From the NCBI GenBank assembly GCA_963920765.1, contig OY987243.1, positions 15,128,001-15,192,000 on the forward strand: a DNA stretch of 64,000 nucleotides, in the 5' to 3' direction. Shown here piece by piece: positions 11,651 to 24,900 of this stretch (position 1 is the stretch's first letter; each line of letters opens with the position of its first letter). The notes below the pieces were generated by a model, which had not been told where the DNA came from, did no database searches, and saw only the letters and a list, made by a program, of their open reading frames with translations. Both the position numbers and the translations under genes were made by a program. Source of the stretch: Ulota crispa (lineage: Eukaryota > Streptophyta > Bryopsida > Orthotrichales > Orthotrichaceae).

Positions 11651-12196
11651 AATATCTGAATGTTGTGCAGGTTTCCCCAACATAAACTTAGAGAAGTAAA
11701 TGATGCAAGATGTTAGAAAGTGAAATTCAATAGATGTTGAATAGAGTTTTGATATTCTAATCAGAAATTGTTCCAAACAACGGTTGTTCAAGCAAGTGTA
11801 CACAAATGCATGAGCAATGTGTAGGAAGTGGATTCAATAGTTGTGCCATTTGTTGACGATGCGCACTAAGGTAGAAGGTTCTAAAATGGTGCAAGCTCTA
11901 AAATGAAGCACCTCCTCAAATGTACTCTATTTGGACATGTTGTTTTTCATAGTCTTTCGACAATGTATATGCAATACACATTTTAGGAGGTGCACCATTT
12001 TAGAGCCCTATGTCATTTCAACTTCATAATTTCACAACTAGTTTCGCAAAGTTCCAAAAAATATGAAACAACTTGGGTTAGATGCATCAATTCCTCTTGT
12101 CTTTGAAGGAAAATTTACTGAAAATTATTTCAAGAAGTTTCACCTCCCCAAAATTTAGTTTCAACCCCTAGATGGTCCATTCATGAGCCTCCTACC
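11651..12196. other. Spacer containing a short fold-back (11894-12007)
   Basis: An imperfect inverted repeat of about 114 bp is visible: GCTCTAAAATGAAGCACCTC on the left and GAGGTGCACCATTTTAGAGC on the right. Nothing else was recognised in the interval. Confidence 0.5.
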
Positions 12197-12199
12197 TTA

Positions 12200-12587
12200 G
12201 AGCATTCCCACCCAACCCCCTAATATGGGTGACCTTTTGGGAAGAGGCTTGCCTACCCTCAAAAAAGAGCCCTACCCAACCCCAAAAATGGATGACTTTT
12301 TGAAAAGGGTGACCCAAAAACTTGCCATGGTTTTAAAAATTGCCTTGTTTCCAAGCCACCCTCTTTGGCCTTTAAAACCTAATGAGACAAAACAAGCACC
12401 TTGCGCATGTAACATGATTTGCTCACAATTTATTCTTTTTGAGCACATAATAAAAGAACCAATGGGGGCCAAGGCTCCTTGGCCTCCTAATATGCCATGA
12501 CAATGGCGTGCAGCCTCCAAATTGAATGACCCCTCCCATTTGCAAGCCAGAAGCTGGCATAGTTTCTGGGGGCGGGTGGTGATGCTC
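12200..12587. mobile_element. Harbinger/Tourist-like MITE, GAGCATYYCC family
   Basis: The ends GAGCATTCCCACCC and GGGTGGTGATGCTC are inverse repeats of a 388-bp element, flanked on both sides by TTA (12197-12199 and 12588-12590). A 3-bp TTA target duplication is typical of PIF/Harbinger. Relatives lie at 36362-37206 and 39398-39758. ORFs in it are spurious. Confidence 0.75.
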
Positions 12588-12590
12588 TTA

Positions 12591-13090
12591 GAAAGAATGC
12601 AGAGGTGAGTTTTTCAAAAAACAAGGCCCGCTTCCATCTTTGCAGAATCCCCTTCTTTTTCTTCAAACGTAAGTTACGATGGAAAATTTCAGAATTTCCA
12701 CCTTGAGTTGGGGATGTAAGCTTACGGAAGTTCACCACGGTAGGTCGAATCTGCACATTTAAATTCATACTCGGAATTGAGTATTTCTCTATTAGTTCAT
12801 CGTGAATAAATTAGGTTCTTCTAATTTGTAAAATCTTGATTACTGATAAAAGGAATCTACTTTTTAGCATCTTTAGGATTTTTTATGATAATTTTCTTAA
12901 TCTATCAAATAAAATAAACAAATCTATTATTTAGAAGGTATTAATTGGACAATCATAACAAGCACTACCTTACTTATGATCTTAGTAAAAACAAATCCTG
13001 GTTGTGCTTATTTTAACGTTTTATAATGAATCTCCAAGTGAGTAGGATTTATTCTCCATATTTGATTACAGTGGAGGTAATTACATTTAC
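12591..13090. other. Intergenic, no gene seen
   Basis: AT-rich spacer; nothing recognised. Confidence 0.4.
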
Positions 13091-13737
13091 AGGTAGTTTA
13101 CCCTATTATCATTGGGCCTTAGACAAAAAATCAATAAAAAGTAGTTGTAATATATCAAATGACATGGTTATGGTCTCATTTAAAATATAATCAAGTCAAG
13201 GTTTTGTATCAAGTTCCAAATTCCTAAATGAGTGAAGTATGAGTTAGTTATCAAGGTTTCAATGAGGTAAGGTCAAGGTTTTGCTCAAATTTGAAATTGT
13301 CCTATTATCACTTCCTTATCACTTCCTTATCACTTCCTTATCACTACCTTAGACGTTTTCATTGTCATACATGATAATATTTTGTCATTTTCATCTTTAG
13401 ACTTCTTTTTCCTTTCCTTGACCTTTGTGGTCATCCATAAGTGCTAATTACTTAGTTGACAATTTTCATTTGTTTTTAGTATTTTGCAACTGACATTGCT
13501 ATAGCTAAGGCATTGGGGCAATAAACTTTATATTTAACTAGGGTCTTCATAGCTAATACGCTATATCTTTTTGCAAATTTTGGTCAAATGAAACAAATAT
13601 TGCATTACTAGTAAAGGTCTCTAAGACCTTTTTTGCAATACTTGTGAATTTGGATTTGAAACTAAACCTTGAAAGATATGAATTTTAGAGATAGAGAAGT
13701 GATAATAGGGGAGGAGTGATAATAGGGTAAACTACCT
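13091..13737. mobile_element. TIR element with perfect 21-bp ends, 647 bp
   Basis: AGGTAGTTTACCCTATTATC and one further base at the left end are exactly inverted at 13717-13737. The interior is AT-rich and non-coding and includes the 11-bp tandem repeat. I could not define the target duplication and know of no other copy in this window. Confidence 0.75.
13307..13350. repeat. 11-bp tandem repeat, four copies
   Basis: ATCACTTCCTT occurs three times, followed by ATCACTACCTT. It lies inside the TIR element at 13091-13737. Confidence 0.9.
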
Positions 13738-13970
13738 ATATAACAATATGCAAGTTTTTTATAGGGTATTAGAATAATGAGCGCTCTAAAATTACCATAA
13801 TATATATGAAGAATATAATTGAAATACATCACACATCTATGTATATGACTTTTGCACTTTAGTTTATGGCCAAGCAAAAAACATAAAGTAATAAGTAATT
13901 ATATCTCTATTAAAATAAAACTTACCTTAAGATTTGTTCAACCATTAAATGTGCTTTATGTAAGCATTAA

Positions 13971-14917
13971 CCCCTAAAGGACCAAGCCCTTTTTTCTTTG
14001 AAAATCACTAAAAATTGCCACTTTTTGGGAATGAGTAGAAAGGTAGGAAAAAAGTTTTTTTGAGAATTTAACCATAAGGACTTGCCCTAGACTATGGGAG
14101 GTACTAGTGGGAAAAATTTCAGCTCAATTCTAGAGGTAGAGGAGTGAGATATTGACATCTGAAGTGAAAAGAAAAGTTTTTACCCCTGCTGCCCAAAAAT
14201 TTTAGAAGCCTTTGATGGGTTCTATATCAAAAAATTGCTCTACACAAAGTTGAGGTTAATTTTTCCCATGTAGAAGACCAAGTTAGGTAAATGTGGGAGA
14301 ATTTTCAAATGAATTGGAGGTGTGAATCATACTTTGTAAAATCCTACAATGCTGTAAGGCCATGAAATTTGCATATACACTAGGCAAAGTTGGAGGATTT
14401 ATGTAAAATTGAGAAATCTAAATTACTTTCATCCAAATGGTAAAATCCAAGGAATCTTAGTCTACTACAACTTGGAAGAAAAAAAAAGTCAAAAAGAAAA
14501 TACACAAAGAACTCAAAAAAGTAAAGTAACAAAGTTTACAAGGGGCAAAAATAATGGAGGTTTGGGAATCCCATACCTACCCGCAAACTAAAACTTCTCA
14601 TAACTTTCATCTCATCAATAAAAATTGAATGATTCAAAGATTTCCACGTATTTAAAAATCTAAAGAACCAATTTCAGATTTTTTTTAAAAAAAAATACAC
14701 CTTTGAATTATTTTTTTGGGCTACCCGCCCTTGCCCTTTTTCAAAAATTCATGCATAATTTCTTCAATAAATGTCGGAATGAAGAAAAAGTTAAATGCCC
14801 ATGCTTTGAATTTCCCACCTTCAATAAAAGTTTCAAAAAATCACAAAAAATATATTAGCTATAGATACATGCCCAAAATCCATTTGCCCCCCAAGGGGAT
14901 AGTTGGTCCTTTAGGGG
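13971..14917. mobile_element. TTAA-flanked element (piggyBac-like), 947 bp
   Basis: It begins CCCCTAAAGGACCAA, ends TTGGTCCTTTAGGGG, and has TTAA on both sides (13967-13970 and 14918-14921). The interior is related to the copies at 35305, 41595 and 42946, for example the passage about cell-like phrases CATAACTTTCATCTCAT near 14595. Longest ORFs are 60-70 codons with no domain, so it is non-autonomous or decayed. Confidence 0.85.
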
Positions 14918-14921
14918 TTAA

Positions 14922-15367
14922 ACACTAATAAAAAATCTCATCACATAATTTTTTTTTTGCATAATTACTATATTCAAAACTTTCTTAAAAACAGCTAGAA
15001 ACAAAATTTTGAGGAGTATGGTCTCGACTTTAAGTGCCATACTCTCCAAGATATTATGGTACTCACATGAGCCCACCTCAAAAACAAACAAAAAATGATG
15101 TGATGTTGATGAAAATACACAAGGTGTTTTTAGATCGAAAACATAAATTATATCTTTCACAAAGAAAAGCTCAAACAAAAAAATGTATAGTACTAAAACC
15201 TCATTCAATCAACAACTTATAGAGCATTAGTTTAGATAGCAGCCATGTTAATAACTCCAATCCAATTCTCAAATTGCAATTAGAAGAAAATGATACAGAT
15301 TATTTTACTTGATTCTCAAGATTCAGTTTTGCAACTTATTAAGTGTTGATTTAGTTTAAGCAGTAAG

Positions 15368-15398
<31 letters not shown>

Positions 15399-16079
15399 AA
15401 ACAAACAAACAAACAAACAAAGCTTCTTTGGAAAATCCCAAAGAATTTTGGGCACTTCTTTGTTCTTTTATGAGCTCATAAATTTCATTTTGAGGATCTA
15501 GACCTAGAATCCAAAATGTATCAAGCTCTAAGTCAGAATCCTAGTGAGCATTATCATCTATGTAAGGTTAGTGTCTGTTTTATGTCACTTTGAAATGCAT
15601 ACCCTCAAATAAACATCACAAGTGCATACTTTTTTGCAAGGCACAAAAATTGCTAAAGATAGACATTCCATGAGCTAGAAAAAAATTAGTTTTATATAGG
15701 CACACAAAATTGTATAATTTGAATCCAATTTTTGAATTGAACATGGTATAATACAAGCATTCAATATGGATATTTGTACTCAAAACAAGCTATGCATACA
15801 CCTCAAATATAAGAATTAATGATGAGAACCCAAAAGTCAACACATATGTATTTCTAAAACATAGACATAAAAAAGTAGGAGAAAAAGGGTAGTGAAAGTT
15901 GGAAGTTGCCAAAATCTCCAAGAGGAATTAGGTCTCACTTGTGCCCATCCCAATGATAAAACAAGTCAATATTAAGATAGTGAGGATACACCAAGTATCT
16001 TAAGCCCAATACTTGGATTTTTGCATTTGCAAGGAGAAAAATATTAACAAAGCAAGATAACTACAATTTCTTCATAGAA
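14922..16079. other. Intergenic with poly-A and AAAC microsatellite
   Basis: No gene is recognised. A run of about 30 A at 15369-15397 is followed by (CAAA)n to about 15420. It could be the tail of a retroposed element, but no body could be identified. Confidence 0.5.
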
Positions 16080-16551
16080 TTTCAAAAAATAGAACTTGAG
16101 TAGTGTTGATCTGAAAAGAGGTCATAGTGATCAGTCTTTGTCAAAAAAACTACGGTAGGCCCACCCATAACCGTGGAAATAAGGGTTTTGGAGTAGGTAA
16201 AACAATTGACTAACTTTGAAAAAAATACTATAAGTTAGGATGGAAACCAAAAATTTTGGCATCAATTTCAAAGTTCCAACTGCAAGCATTTGTTCACAAA
16301 GATTTTTCAAAGTCCAAAATCACTAAAATTGTAGGAACCATGTGTAAGTGTAAGAGATGCTAAAAACAAGGCTTGTTGATTCTTAAATAGTGAGATGGGT
16401 ACTCAAAACCATCATAGAGTCACCCAAAACCATTATGGAGTCACCCACAACCATCACTTTGTCGCCCATAAATATCACTTAAATACCCATAAGTACCCTG
16501 ACTGTCACTGACGCCCATGGGGACGTCATGCCCATGGGTGCAGCTACCTTA
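16080..16551. repeat. Dispersed repeat containing 21-bp tandem units (copy 1)
   Basis: It is homologous to 32550-33110. Both contain GGTTTTGGAGTAGG-like and GCAAGCATTTGTTCACAA blocks, then AGTGAGATGGG, then a tandem array. Here the array (about 16405-16490) has roughly four units of AACCATCATAGAGTCACCCA type. The right end ATGGGTGCAGCTACCTT (to 16550) matches the terminal motif of the AAGGTRGMRGCACCCAT elements. Confidence 0.65.
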
Positions 16552-16778
16552 GTAACCACAATTGCAAAGCAATATTGGTCAAGAATACCCACAATTGTAT
16601 GAAGGTAGCTAAAATTTGGGAGTTATCAGTGTAGTACTAAACTACTAATGTTGAGGCAGATGCACCTTGAGAGCAGGTTAGTGTGTACTTGCAAAAATTG
16701 GTAAAGCTTCAAGCTTCACAGAGGTCAAGCATTGATATGACTTTGGAAGTGCAAGAGTAAATGAACCTAAGAGGCAGA

Positions 16779-17047
16779 ACACCATATTCATTAAAATGAG
16801 AGTTTTCATTGAAATGAGAGGTAATTTAAAGAAAATTTGACAAAAGATTTTATGTCAATTCAACTCAATTTGAGTTGAATTGACATAAAACCTTTCAAAA
16901 TTGACCTAAAAATGGAAAGCTTTATTGCAATTTGGCTTGATTCGAACTGCAATAAAACTTTTCAAAATTAACCTAATATGGAAAGGTTTTATGTCTCATT
17001 TAGTTATTTTGATAGGTGCTCAATCTCCCATTTTAATGAATTTGGTA
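16779..17047. mobile_element. MITE with internal perfect palindrome
   Basis: The terminal repeats are AACACCATATTCATTAAAAT and its inverse CATTTTAATGAATTTGGT. They resemble the AACACCATATTCGTTAAATT ends of the 250-bp family. Inside, 16848-16890 is a palindrome with 20-bp perfect arms (TTTTATGTCAATTCAACTCA) and a 3-nt centre. Confidence 0.7.
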
Positions 17048-19689
17048 TTGCACATGATATTTTTTGAAAACAACCTCTAATTAATAAGAGCTGTAATTTT
17101 TTGAACTTAAATTTGGCAGTTTTAGGTAGTAAGCACAAGAGCTTTGTTATTCACTTAACGTGATCTTTGAGGGACAAAACTAAATCCGGTATATGTATCA
17201 ATCCAATCAAGTCAATAAAGCAATGTAACAGCTACAAACACGATGTTTGTTATTTTGGGAAAAACAATTTCCAAAACAGATTTTGGGATACTAAATTTTA
17301 CATTTTTGAGAAGATTTTGGCAATTTTGTAAAAAATACATAGAGCAGAGATCCCACTCTGTGAGCGGGTCTATTACAATTCTAGCTTTTATATATAAAAA
17401 TAGGTTACGACCACACTTAAACCAATTATGTATGGAAACTAACTGCCTTTGCATAATTTCAAAAGGAGTGTTTCTGACGCACATAAGTAACCAATATTAC
17501 TATAAAAAAATGTGTATGAACTCATAGTAATTTAAAGAAATCCATATTCCATAATCCATAGAGCCATAATATAGAGAGAGGCTCAAGGGTGAAAATAATA
17601 AAAGAGTTTTCGGTGTCAAGACTATCATACTAATAACCAAGTAATCTCTTTGTTTTTATCAAAAAAAACCTATAAGAAGATTTTTAATGAATGCTACACA
17701 TGTAATGCTTGTAACCTAGTATTATTTTGCAAGGAGTCATAAAACTTGATCTTGTATAAAAATCTAGAAAGAAGGAAAAAAAGAAAAAAAGGATAGTGCA
17801 CATTTTCAAAATTTAAACAAGTATTTTTATATATATTTTTTCAGATACAATAAATTTGACTTATTAACATTGCCAATGCATGCCATAAATTTATATGTGA
17901 AAACATATTATATTTACCTTTATTAATTTTGTGCATTAAATGAGCATTTTTTATGTGAGGTTTATGCCATCAATTTGTTACATCACTTGATGTTATTACG
18001 TGATCCTAATAATTGAGTAAATTTTGATATAAAAACTACACTCGGTCAACATAATCAACTTGGTTATTTGCTTTCTTGATTGAAATTTATGAGGCTAGTT
18101 AATACATTAGACAGCCATGCCTAAGATGGTGATACTGTTAAATTCCCAAATTTATGAACTCAAAATCATTCCTTATTGTTAAGCATCGAAATATCAATAT
18201 GGCGACTCATAGAACATTAGAATAAAAAGAAAGCCATATAATTAGTAAAATTTATTAAATATTTTTTTTACTAACATATTGCTGGATTATTTGTAAATTT
18301 AGAATAAACTCAAATTACTTAAAACATGATAGGTTAAATTTTTTAACATGTTTACAAAAAGTCTTATAATGTCTTAAATATTAATAATTTATTACATTGC
18401 TACTCTTATAAATTAATTCTTCCAAACAACATGATGTTGATAACATATTATGTATCTTATATTTAATATTGAAATCTAAAAATAAACAAAATAAAAATTG
18501 AACCATCTTTTAGGCAAATGCATAGCTCTAATCCTTTTGTTTCTTACACATTTTAGTAACTTGTTGAAATTAGCCTAAATATTTGTTGAACTCTAAAACA
18601 AACTCTAAGAGTAACAAAGTTACAACTTTATGAAACGAAAAAATGATAATTTTTCTTAGAAATAAAATAATTGTGAATTTGAAAAAATTCATATATGTTT
18701 TCTATGTAGTTTTATGAAAAAAGGCCTCACCTGTGTCCATGCATTGAATCAAACAGTAATAAAATTTAGTACGCGTTCAAAGTGTCTTCAAATATATTTC
18801 ACTTGTTACTTATATACATAAATACATTATAAAATAATTAGTTTGTAAAATTTAAAATTTAGCACCATAAAAACTGGTAACAAAACTTGATTGTTGATAG
18901 GAAATTGAGTGAGTATTATGATTTTGCACTTGAAAATACAACAAGCACAAAAATTGCGCAAAAAATTAATTATGCTTAAGTTACTTTTAATTAAAAAGAA
19001 AGCAAAATGAAACTAGTTTCCATTCAAAAATGGAAACAATTCTTAAAGTACTCTCAATATGCAAAAAATCAAGGTATAATGTATTAAATGATGTAAAATA
19101 GAATTTAGCAACAATATTGATTTTTGCCTTTAGCTCATATTCAATCTTTATAAAATGCGATTTTAAAATTTATTCTCACTTTCTTCTAATTATATTAAAT
19201 TATAATAGGTGGTTTTGGGCTTCTAATTTTAAATGTTGTTTTACTACTTCAATTGTCTCCAAAAAAGAATTATTTGTAAAGAGAGGTTTTAGGCTAATTA
19301 AAATGTTACTTAGTCATTACAATATGGTAAAGGTCCATCATTCTAGATTTAATTTCAAAAGTATCCCAGTTTAGCACCATAAACTGATAAACTATATGCA
19401 TTAAAATCTATATTTGTTATTTTTTAAAATTAACAATCCTTATCAAGAAAGTTTTATGAACATATTATAAGTTGGTTGAAAAATGTAAACTTCTAAATTA
19501 ATTATTTTATGATTCACTTCAAACGGTTAAATTATTTAAATCATTTAAATCATTTAACTATATAAATTTTTGCATCATTTCAAAACATTGTGTTAATGTT
19601 CTAAATTAATTTCTAAAAATTTAACTCCTTCTATGTTGATAAGAAAAATTACATTTATGTAAAATCTTCTCTTTTTGTTAAAAATAAAA
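17048..19689. other. AT-rich intergenic DNA, no gene seen
   Basis: About 2.6 kb of AT-rich sequence. The longest ORFs (under 95 codons, both strands at 17212-17527) overlap each other and have no recognisable domain. No RNA gene was identified. Confidence 0.4.
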
Positions 19690-20101
19690 GGGATTGATAT
19701 GTGCACACCAGGGGGTTGATATTTGCACACCCCCTAGGAGGAAAATTATAGATTTCTACCATCAAAAAGCTGAATTTGAGAAATTTGAGTTCAGATTTGG
19801 ACTCAGAGACCCATGCTATAGTTACAAACCATAAAAAAAGGTTGCAATTGAGCAATACTCAATGAAAAAGCTTAGCTAGGGGTAAAAGTGTTATTTTTAG
19901 TTTTGTTTGTAAAAGAAGATAAGCTTTTTCATTGGGTGTTGTTCAATTGCAACCTTTTTATGGTTCTAAACAAAATCATGGTCCCTAAGTCCAAATATGA
20001 ATTCAAAATTCTCAACTTTAGCTTTTAGATGGTAGAAATCTATAATTCACCTTCCAAAGGAGTGTGCAAATATCAACCCCAATGTGCACATATCAATTTC
20101 C
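19690..20101. mobile_element. Fold-back element with about 190-bp arms
   Basis: It starts GGGATTGATATGTGCACA and ends TGTGCACATATCAATTTC. The two arms are reverse complements along most of their length, including a subterminal GGTTGATATTTGCACAC and blocks around TTGCAATTGAGCAA, separated by a roughly 40-bp loop (about 19875-19915). A 66-codon minus-strand ORF within it is an effect of the repeat. Confidence 0.85.
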
Positions 20102-21354
20102 AAAAAAAAACTATGTTTTAAGTATTAAAAGAATCATAAAATAAAATAATAAGTATGAAACAAATAAATGAAATATGTGGTAAAACACAAATTACCAAAA
20201 AATTTTAATTCAATGAATAGACTTTTACATTGAAAAGCTGCAAAAGCTTAAAGTCTTTATTTGATTTTTTTAAAGAATAAAATATCAAAATGTTGCAAAC
20301 GCTCTAATTGATATTTTATTTTTTTGTTTACGCTTTTGTTCTTCAACTTGCATGTTTCAACACTTTACTAATATATTAGATTTTTTCTTTTCTACTTGTT
20401 GTATTGTTGTTGTGATTTTGAAGTCAGAGCAAAATCTTGTGAGGTCTCAAGATTGGGTCTTGTGCTCTTTTACATGTGATTTAATAAATAATATATAATT
20501 TTTGCATTTTGATATTGTCGTTTGAAATTCATGCAATGTGTTAAAGTGGAGTTGTATTTCTAAATTTATGCTTGTTACATTTTGTGATATCACTTGAGTT
20601 ACTAAATTATCAATGAAAACATATTCATAATTTTTAAAAATTCTATAAAAACCTTGTTGGTGAATTTTTTTATTACAAATAGATTTGGTAATTTGAAAAA
20701 AATGTTAAAAATTAAAAAAATATAATAAATCAAAATTTACATTTTTTGTAAATTTACAATTTTATGATTTCACAAACTGAATTTATAAAAGTTGAAAATA
20801 CATAAAATTGAAAATTATGACTTTAGAACATTAAAATTTTATGAATTACAAATTCAAAATAATTATAAAAAAGATGCATTAAAAACTTATTTGCTTTAAA
20901 AATACTCATTAACAACTTAAAAATATCAATGTATCATTTCAAATTAAAATGAATTAGTTGAAACTTGAAAATGATGCATTTGTCTATAATTACACAATTT
21001 CAATTTATTATCATTACAAATTTTAAATAAACAATATTTAACTAAGAAAAAACAATATTTAAGATAGTTAGAAAATAATAGTGCGTGTGATTGTTGTGAT
21101 TATTGTCACTATTCAATTTTACTTGATACAAATTGTCTTTTACAACAGAACAAAGTTGTGGTACATTTAAAAGAATTACGATTTAAATTTATTACTCAAT
21201 TGAAAAAATATGGTAGAGATTACATGAAAAGTTAAAAAATTTATTATTTAGAGTAATGTAAAATTAGTCTAAAAGCAAAATAAAGAACAATATAAAAAGC
21301 AAAGTGAAAACCATGGAATTTAAACAACAAATAACAACAATTGATAAAGATGCG
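20102..21354. other. AT-rich intergenic DNA, no gene seen
   Basis: Nothing recognised; very AT-rich with short A/T runs. Confidence 0.4.
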
Positions 21355-21955
21355 AGCCTCTAGATTGACACCAGAGTCTCCCAATGTAAAATTATAAAAG
21401 ATATAATAACTTTTAGATCATTTTTATAAAAAAAAATTTAAAAAAAATATATACTTAAAAATAAATATTTGAATTAACTTGCGATACGCAAAATATACTA
21501 AATTATTTTGCACTATTTAAGTCAATTTTTAAATTTCAGTAGGATATTTTAAGGCATTAAAAGCCTCTAAATTGACACTAATCTCATTCAATTTAATTTT
21601 TTTTTTAAATGTGATAATCTTTAGGTCATTTTTTACAAAAAAATAATTAAAAACAAATAGTATAATTGACTTGCAATACACGACATATCCTATGCAAGTT
21701 TACACAATTTTTAGTATATATTTTTTATTAGTTAAGACACTTTAAGCATTTGAGAGGGAACCCTGTGAACCCCTGGATTAATATCAGTGTTTTCTAGCTT
21801 ACTTTTTTATGAAATGTAATAATTTTTATGTCATTTTTTGTGAAAAAATATAAAAATAATAGCTAAAAACAAATAATTTAGTTGACTTACGGTACACCTT
21901 ATATTACGTGCTTGCACAATTTTGAATCAATTTTTTGTTAGTTTGGACTTTTTAA
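21355..21955. repeat. Degenerate tandem repeat, about 200 bp x 3
   Basis: Three successive segments share the same order of landmarks: CCTCTARATTGACAC, then TTTTAGRTCATTTTT, then AAAAACAAATA, then TTGACTTGCRATACRC, then an A/T stretch ending near AGGCATT or AAGCATT. They start at about 21355, 21565 and 21765. Divergence is high, so this is an old array. Confidence 0.6.
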
Positions 21956-24900
21956 GAAATGGTGTCGGGTTGAAAGGAGTGCGCCCGGGAACACGCAAGG
22001 CGTCTCGCTGCAATCGTGTGTTGCTGACTAAAATTGTCTTTAGTTTTGATTTTCATTCTTCAGATTTTCAGTTTTCAGTTTTTTGTTGGTCTATTCTGTG
22101 GCTGGCTCTAGTAGTATAAGGGTCAAGGTAAAGATAAGAGTCCACTGAATACTGGACAGGTAGATCAGGACAGCAAACACGAGCTGCCGTCTATATGATG
22201 AAATCCTAAATTCAAATTCATAATCTGCTAGCCAAAACTCCAGATCGTGAAAACAAAACAAGTCTCGACCATATGGATGATTAATTCCACTTCGTCACCA
22301 CGACAATAAATGGAGTTAAGTTTGGTTTAATTCAAACTATCTGCAACAAGGTTTACAAAACAAAATAGAAATGAATTGACAAACGAGCCTCCAAAACCGG
22401 TTAGGAATAACAAAGCCACATTCTACACATGCATAAAAAATAAACCAAAATATTCCTTTTGAAGTCTTCATATCTTTAGATCATTAAGTCTTCATGATTT
22501 AATAAAAACAATGGAAAAATCACAAATAACAAATCCTAGAAAGACTGCGACCTTTTATCTAGTGCCACAAATATTTCAAGGATCTAAATGCTAAATGTAA
22601 TAGCAATTTGGAAAGCTCTTCTAATTTTCAAAAAAATTCTAAATTTCAACTCAATTTAAGCTACTGTTCAAAAGTTATGCAAATTCAAAATACAGGCTTT
22701 TATTCCCCTTGCAAATTAAACACTGCCTCTATAAATCTCTATAACTTATGTTCCACACATTGCTCATAGAAACATGATATCAATTTGAAAAAATGATACT
22801 ATTAGCTATAATCCATAAAATTTTCACTTCAAAGTAAGACTCTGTTCATAAGTTTTAATCAATCAAAGTATGGGTCTTAATTGTTAAAGAGCACCCAAAT
22901 CTCCTACTTTTACATATTATAATTTTTTCAATAACACTTCAAATAGAATGATTGAAGACAATTCAAAAAGCTATGACAACAAACTATCACTCCTAAAATT
23001 TTGAGAAGAAAATTTCATACTGTCCAAAAGTTGTAGCTCTTCAAAGTTTCAGCCTTCTAATAACAAAAAAGCAGCCACCTCCAATCTTTCACACCTCCAT
23101 AATTTTTTCCTCCGAGCTTCAAATCTTGAATTTAAATACTTTCTAGAGAGTTAAGTATAGATAAATACTCCCTTAGAATCTTGTTGCAAAATGATATATA
23201 GATTTTAAGTTATGGCTTGTCAAAGTCTCAGCTTTTCTTCATAGTTTGGCTTTTTGATTCCAAAATTCAAACACTCATAACTTTTACATCACAATTTCAA
23301 ATCAAACTTGCAAACTCATTTTAAAAATTTAATCACATAAGAAACAACTCCTCTAAATTTCAATTCAAAATCATATATACAAAGAAAGTTCTTTCACATC
23401 AAAGTTTTAGAATTTTTTTTTTTTTTTTTCACTATTACTCATACATTAACTTCCAACAACTAAGGAATCTCTCATTTTGCCACAACTATTGATTTATTGA
23501 AATCAATACAAACATAAATAAATAACAAGTATCTATATAATAGAGAGATCTTCATCAAGACAACGAGAAGGAAATTCTTATCTATCCATGTAAACGTTTT
23601 TTCCTCCATCCATGAAAAAAAAATTAACACACCTGGGTTGTAAAGTTAAATAAGAAAAAACTTGAAAACAAATAAGTAAAATGCGTTAGTTCCAACTATT
23701 ACCTTCCAAACAATAAACAAAATTTAATTTCTAAAAGATTTCCCTTTAAAAGCTTAAAGGATTTTAAACAATTATTAATTTAGAATAAAAATGAGATTAA
23801 AATTCAAAACATAAAAAGATAAAAATTTAAAGTAAAGATGGAGGATCACACCTCTATTTCTACCTCGCCTACAATTCACGCCTCTATAGGAAAATAAAAT
23901 AAAATCAACATTAAAAAGAAAAATCAATTTTATTGCTTTGGATTTTTATATATATATTTTAATTTTTCTATTATTTATTACTACTTGAATTCGGATTAAA
24001 AAACTATTAAATAGAGGTAATATGGAATAATTAGCAAAATACTTGGTTATTAACTGCTAAAGGTCAATTGATTTCTCTTTCGTAGCCTGGTCTTCTGCTT
24101 GACTGTACTTTGTTGGAAGTTCGTTACGAATGTCGTTTTGCTGGCTTAGTCGATCGGGAGGAGGAAACAAATGTGCAGTTATATAAATGGATCATCTATT
24201 ATCTTTTAGTCACCAAAGTGGCCAGTTGGGGCTGTCAGTCCACTACCTTCTGCCAAAGTTTTGCAATAATATTCTAAAGTTTTAGGATTGAACTTTGACT
24301 TAGCGCCTCTTTTGCTCCACGGACGCTAGCTCTTATTGATTGTTGGTAATCGTTGCCGTCGGAGAAAAGATAGACAAAATAAAGGTACAAATCAAAATTT
24401 CAATTTTCGTGTTATACAGCAGTTGCTAGCTGTGGCAGCCAGCATGTGCATTGGATGAGGCTTCTAACTGCGATTTGACAAGTTGTACGTTTGAGTCCAC
24501 ACGTCGTTATAATTTTTGCAATTTTCGGGTTTTGCTAGCTTTTACCCGCGGCACTATTGCTGCGACTTACAAGACTGCTGTTGCTGTCTCAAATTCTAAA
24601 GGCAAAATGCTTTCTACGTAAAATTGCTTTTCAACATAAAATTGTTTTTCAATTCATTTGCTCTTTTCTGTTAGTAACAAACGATTTCACTTAACTAAAC
24701 TAACATCTTAACAAAGTTTTGCAAATTAAAAATGGATAGTTTTAATATAATTTGGCCAGAAGTTCTCTTTAATTTTACATTTTCCAAACTACAAATTAAA
24801 TTCTAGCAAAATTTTGCTAAAAATTCCTCTTTGTTAATAATAATTTAAACCAATAATCACTTAAATATAAAGGTTAGTACTAATTACAAACAATGTTAGT

